Origin: an uncultured Xanthobacteraceae bacterium
Lineage (GTDB): Bacteria > Pseudomonadota > Alphaproteobacteria > Rhizobiales > Xanthobacteraceae
Reading direction: 5' to 3'
Assembly: GCA_955652195.1 (NCBI GenBank)
Contig: CATPBC010000504.1
Coordinates: 1 to 7,538 of the forward strand
DNA length: 7,538 bases
Shown here: positions 5,996-7,538 of the stretch, piece after piece
How the letters are laid out: each line of letters starts with the position of its first letter
Position numbering within the stretch: position 1 is the stretch's first letter
Made by a program: the position numbers and the translations under genes
Notes under the pieces: model-generated
Told to the model about the DNA's origin: nothing
Seen by the model: only the letters and a program-made list of their open reading frames with translations
Databases searched by the model: none

Positions 5996-6943
5996 TCAAT
6001 AAAGCGGAGTGCCCGGAACAAAGGCGTCGAACGCCGCCCAAAATTGCGATCGGAAGCGATCTTGCTCCATCAGCAGTTCGTGCTGCGCACCAACGATGAC
6101 GAGATGCGAGCCGGCGCGCAACACTCCGGCGAAATCTTCAATCGCGGAATTTGAAACCACCTGGTCGTTGCCGCCGGCGACGATCAGCATGGGTTGGCGA
6201 ATCCGAGCCGGGTAACTGGGCTCGCGCAGCGCGCGCATCGAGCGGAACGCGGCGTCACACCAGGCAACCGTTGGCGCGCCCAAAGCGAGAGCGGGCTCGG
6301 CTTCGAGGATGGCGGCATTACGCGCATAACGTACCGGGTCGGAAGTGAGAATGTTGCCGAGGAAAGGCCGCGATTCGACGATGCTGGTGTCGGTCCTGGG
6401 AACGTACATCGCCCCGAACCCGGCCAGGCGCAGCGCGCGGACGATCAGCGAACCGGTGCCCATCGAATAGTCCACGCCGCCGAGCGCAATAAGCGGTGCG
6501 ATCAGGACCATGCGATCGAACCACTGGCGGCCGCGATACGCCGCGCGGATGAGGACATTGGCGCCGGTGGAATGGCCGATCGCGAAGAGTGGCGGCGGAC
6601 AATCCGGCAAAACGACTTCACGCATCAAAGTTTCAAGATCGGTGTCGTATTCGGCAAAATCGCGCACATAGCCTTTGCGGTGGTCAGTCAGGGCGCGATC
6701 CGACAGACCCTGACCTCGCCAGTCCAACGCTGCGACAGCGAAGCCGCGCGCGCGCAGGTCGCGCACGGTCTCGAAATACTTTTCGATCCATTCCGAGCGA
6801 CCTTGGAAAATGCACACCGTGCCGCGGCGCCCGGCTGGCGGCAGCCAGCGGGCAAAGCGAAGGGTCACACCGTCAGGGGTTTTGAGCGTGCCGGCGACGA
6901 AGTTGTCGGGAACCGGGTTCGCAGGAATGGAAATAAGTTTCAT
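5996..6943 (-). CDS. Alpha/beta hydrolase, lysophospholipase (PldB-like) family
   Basis: Predicted serine esterase/lipase of 315 residues related to lysophospholipase L2 and monoacylglycerol lipases. Seen: the oxyanion region FQGRSEWIEKY (46-56), DWRGQGLS (74-81), nucleophile elbow GHSTG with Ser125, acid Asp260 in GGNDQVV and catalytic His288 in GAQHELLMEQD; the triad is complete. There is no signal peptide, so it is likely cytosolic or membrane-associated. ATG 6943 (MKLISIPANP) is chosen because the frame upstream, open to about 7054, is low-complexity Gly/Ala/Arg coding across a GC-rich hairpin, and because a good promoter at 6975-7002 would leave about 25 bases of leader. The Shine-Dalgarno is weak. 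The gene is divergent from hsp20 and convergent with hisN. Family is confident; the substrate (lysophospholipid or other ester) is not. Confidence 0.88.
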   Translation of the reverse strand: MKLISIPANPVPDNFVAGTLKTPDGVTLRFARWLPPAGRRGTVCIFQGRSEWIEKYFETVRDLRARGFAVAALDWRGQGLSDRALTDHRKGYVRDFAEYDTDLETLMREVVLPDCPPPLFAIGHSTGANVLIRAAYRGRQWFDRMVLIAPLIALGGVDYSMGTGSLIVRALRLAGFGAMYVPRTDTSIVESRPFLGNILTSDPVRYARNAAILEAEPALALGAPTVAWCDAAFRSMRALREPSYPARIRQPMLIVAGGNDQVVSNSAIEDFAGVLRAGSHLVIVGAQHELLMEQDRFRSQFWAAFDAFVPGTPLY

Positions 6944-6974
6944 GAAGGCTTTCGGGCGAGCCGTTTGGCGTTCG

Positions 6975-7002
6975 CTTATAACAGTCTGGAAATGCTGCTC
7001 AA
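6975..7002 (-). promoter_or_regulatory. Sigma-70-like promoter for the PldB-like hydrolase
   Basis: On the minus strand TTGAGC (7002-6997) and TATAAG (6980-6975) are 16 bases apart, both close to consensus. Transcription would start near 6968, leaving about 25 bases before ATG 6943. This supports the short start over the upstream open frame. Confidence 0.55.
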
Positions 7003-7020
7003 CTTGCCAGGCTAGGCCGC

Positions 7021-7044
7021 GCCCGGCAGGGCCCCGGGCCGGGC
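7021..7044. repeat. GC-only inverted repeat between divergent genes
   Basis: GCCCGG (7021-7026) and CCGGGC (7039-7044) flank a 12-base core that itself contains GGGCCC and CCCGGG. It lies upstream of the predicted PldB-like promoter and before the A/T-rich stretch leading to the hsp20 promoter. It may insulate the divergent units or be a strong structural element. No T-run follows on either strand. Confidence 0.35.
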
Positions 7045-7110
7045 CTGACGACATTGATTGCGCCGATTTCCAAAAAGAAACTCCATATTAAAAACAATGG
7101 CTTGTCGTCT

Positions 7111-7140
7111 CTTGCGGGGTCGGAACAATGATCCCATATC
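7111..7140 (+). promoter_or_regulatory. Heat-shock type promoter for hsp20
   Basis: CTTGCGG (7111-7117), 15 bases, then CCCATAT (7133-7139) closely fits the RpoH (sigma-32) pattern CTTGAAA-N11-16-CCCCATNT. The same bases can also be read as a sigma-70 pair, TTGCGG and CATATC with 17 bases between. An A-rich tract (7072-7096) precedes it. The expected start, around 7146, coincides with the first ROSE hairpin. Confidence 0.6.
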
Positions 7141-7145
7141 AACTA

Positions 7146-7232
7146 TGCGCAGGCTATCCAGGGCTGCGCATTGAACGGCTTGGCCCTATACGGGCAGGCC
7201 ACCCGCATGTCGCTTCAAAAGGAGGATATGCC
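7146..7232 (+). promoter_or_regulatory. ROSE-type RNA thermometer in the hsp20 leader
   Basis: Three stem-loops follow each other. First: TGCGCAG (7146-7152) with CTGCGCA (7164-7170), a perfect 7-bp stem. Second: GGCT/GGCC (7177-7180, 7197-7200) continuing into GCCC/GGGC (7183-7186, 7192-7195). Third: CATGTC-G-CT (7206-7214) pairs with AGGATATG (7223-7230), leaving G7212 bulged and trapping the AAGGAGG ribosome-binding site (7219-7225). The UCGCU at 7210-7214 fits the ROSE signature UYGCU opposite the Shine-Dalgarno, with the conserved bulged G. In Bradyrhizobium such leaders melt at heat-shock temperature and let translation start. Position, length (about 87 bases), hairpin order and target gene all agree. 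Confidence 0.85.
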
Positions 7233-7538
7233 ATGCGAACTTTCGACTTAGCACCACTTTATCGTTCGACCGTCGGCTTCGACCGTTTGTTCTCGTTGCT
7301 CGATCAGGGCCTCGAGGGCGCAGTGCCCGGTTATCCGCCCTACAATATCGAGCGCACCGGCGAGAATGCTTATCGCGTATCCGTAGCGGTCGCCGGCTTT
7401 AACGAGCCGGAGCTCTCGATCGTGGCGAAGGAGAACACGCTGACGATCCGCGGCGAAAAAAACGCCAAGGAAGAAGAAAAGCGCGGTGAAGTGCTCTACC
7501 AGGGCATTGCGGCGCGTACCTTTGAGCGTGTGTTCCAG
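7233..7538 (+). CDS. Small heat-shock protein, Hsp20/IbpA class (3' end outside window)
   Basis: ATP-independent holdase chaperone that binds unfolding proteins in the cytosol. The first 102 codons are present and the frame is open to the window edge; IbpA-type proteins usually have about 150 residues. Seen: an N-terminal arm MRTFDLAPLYRSTVGFDRLF typical of bacterial class A proteins, then the alpha-crystallin domain from about residue 36 with YPPYNIE, YRVSVAVAGFNEPEL (48-61), LTIRGEK (70-76) and LYQGIAARTFERVFQ (88-102), closely matching E. coli IbpA/IbpB. ATG 7233 has AAGGAGG at 7219-7225, 7 bases upstream; ATG 7228 is in another frame. Expression is predicted to be heat-controlled twice, by the promoter and by the ROSE leader. 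Confidence 0.93.
   Translation, partial: MRTFDLAPLYRSTVGFDRLFSLLDQGLEGAVPGYPPYNIERTGENAYRVSVAVAGFNEPELSIVAKENTLTIRGEKNAKEEEKRGEVLYQGIAARTFERVFQ

Noticed and set aside
6194..7015. 273-residue plus-strand open frame opposite the PldB-like hydrolase
   Set aside because: The minus strand carries a complete catalytic triad and family motifs; the plus-strand translation has no recognisable motif.
6944..7054. N-terminal extension of the PldB-like hydrolase up to 7054
   Set aside because: The extension is low-complexity Gly/Ala/Arg sequence over a GC-rich inverted repeat and would place coding sequence across a good promoter (6975-7002).
7141..7232. CIRCE operator (HrcA site) ahead of the heat-shock gene
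   Set aside because: The TTAGCACTC-N9-GAGTGCTAA pattern is absent; the inverted repeats present fit ROSE hairpins instead.
1..7538. CRISPR arrays, insertion sequences, tRNA genes, toxin-antitoxin or defence genes
   Set aside because: No regularly spaced direct repeats, transposase motifs, tRNA-like cloverleaf or defence domains were seen; gene content looks like core chromosome.

Overview
The window reads as chromosomal DNA of an alphaproteobacterium, most likely the Bradyrhizobium/Rhodopseudomonas branch of the Hyphomicrobiales. This rests on a textbook CpdR cell-cycle regulator, a HisN-type histidinol-phosphatase next to a stand-alone N-formylglutamate amidohydrolase, GC-rich codon use, and a small heat-shock gene whose leader folds like a ROSE RNA thermometer, an element best known from Bradyrhizobium. 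No insertion sequence, phage gene, CRISPR array, tRNA or rRNA was seen. The assignment is by recognition only; no search was run.

Layout, left to right. (1) 1-927 (+): C-terminal most of an FrsA/DUF1100-like alpha/beta hydrolase, probably cut by the window edge. (2) 1094-3327 (+): a two-gene unit, a secreted single-Cache sensor protein overlapping a transmembrane methyl-accepting chemotaxis protein (MCP). (3) 3348-3707 (-): cpdR, tail to tail with the MCP. (4) 3708-3882: divergent promoter region holding an 18-codon reading frame behind a very strong ribosome-binding site. (5) 3883-4770 (+): N-formylglutamate amidohydrolase. (6) 4771-5181: a 411-base gap. Its left part looks like a minus-strand small RNA gene with promoter, hairpins, unpaired CCUCCC and intrinsic terminator; its right part holds two strong inverted repeats ahead of hisN. 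(7) 5182-5964 (+): hisN. (8) 5996-6943 (-): a PldB-like lysophospholipase-family hydrolase, convergent with hisN. (9) 7111-7538 (+): heat-shock type promoter, three-hairpin ROSE leader, and the first 102 codons of an IbpA-like small heat-shock protein that runs off the end.

Functionally most of this is core-genome housekeeping: cell-cycle proteolysis control (CpdR), histidine metabolism from two unconnected ends (HisN in synthesis, N-formylglutamate amidohydrolase in breakdown), lipid/ester hydrolysis and heat stress. The parts most worth a second look are non-coding or small: the candidate anti-Shine-Dalgarno sRNA at 4798-4897, the ROSE thermometer at 7146-7232, the leader ORF at 3790-3846, and the possible split chemoreceptor made of a separate Cache protein and an MCP.
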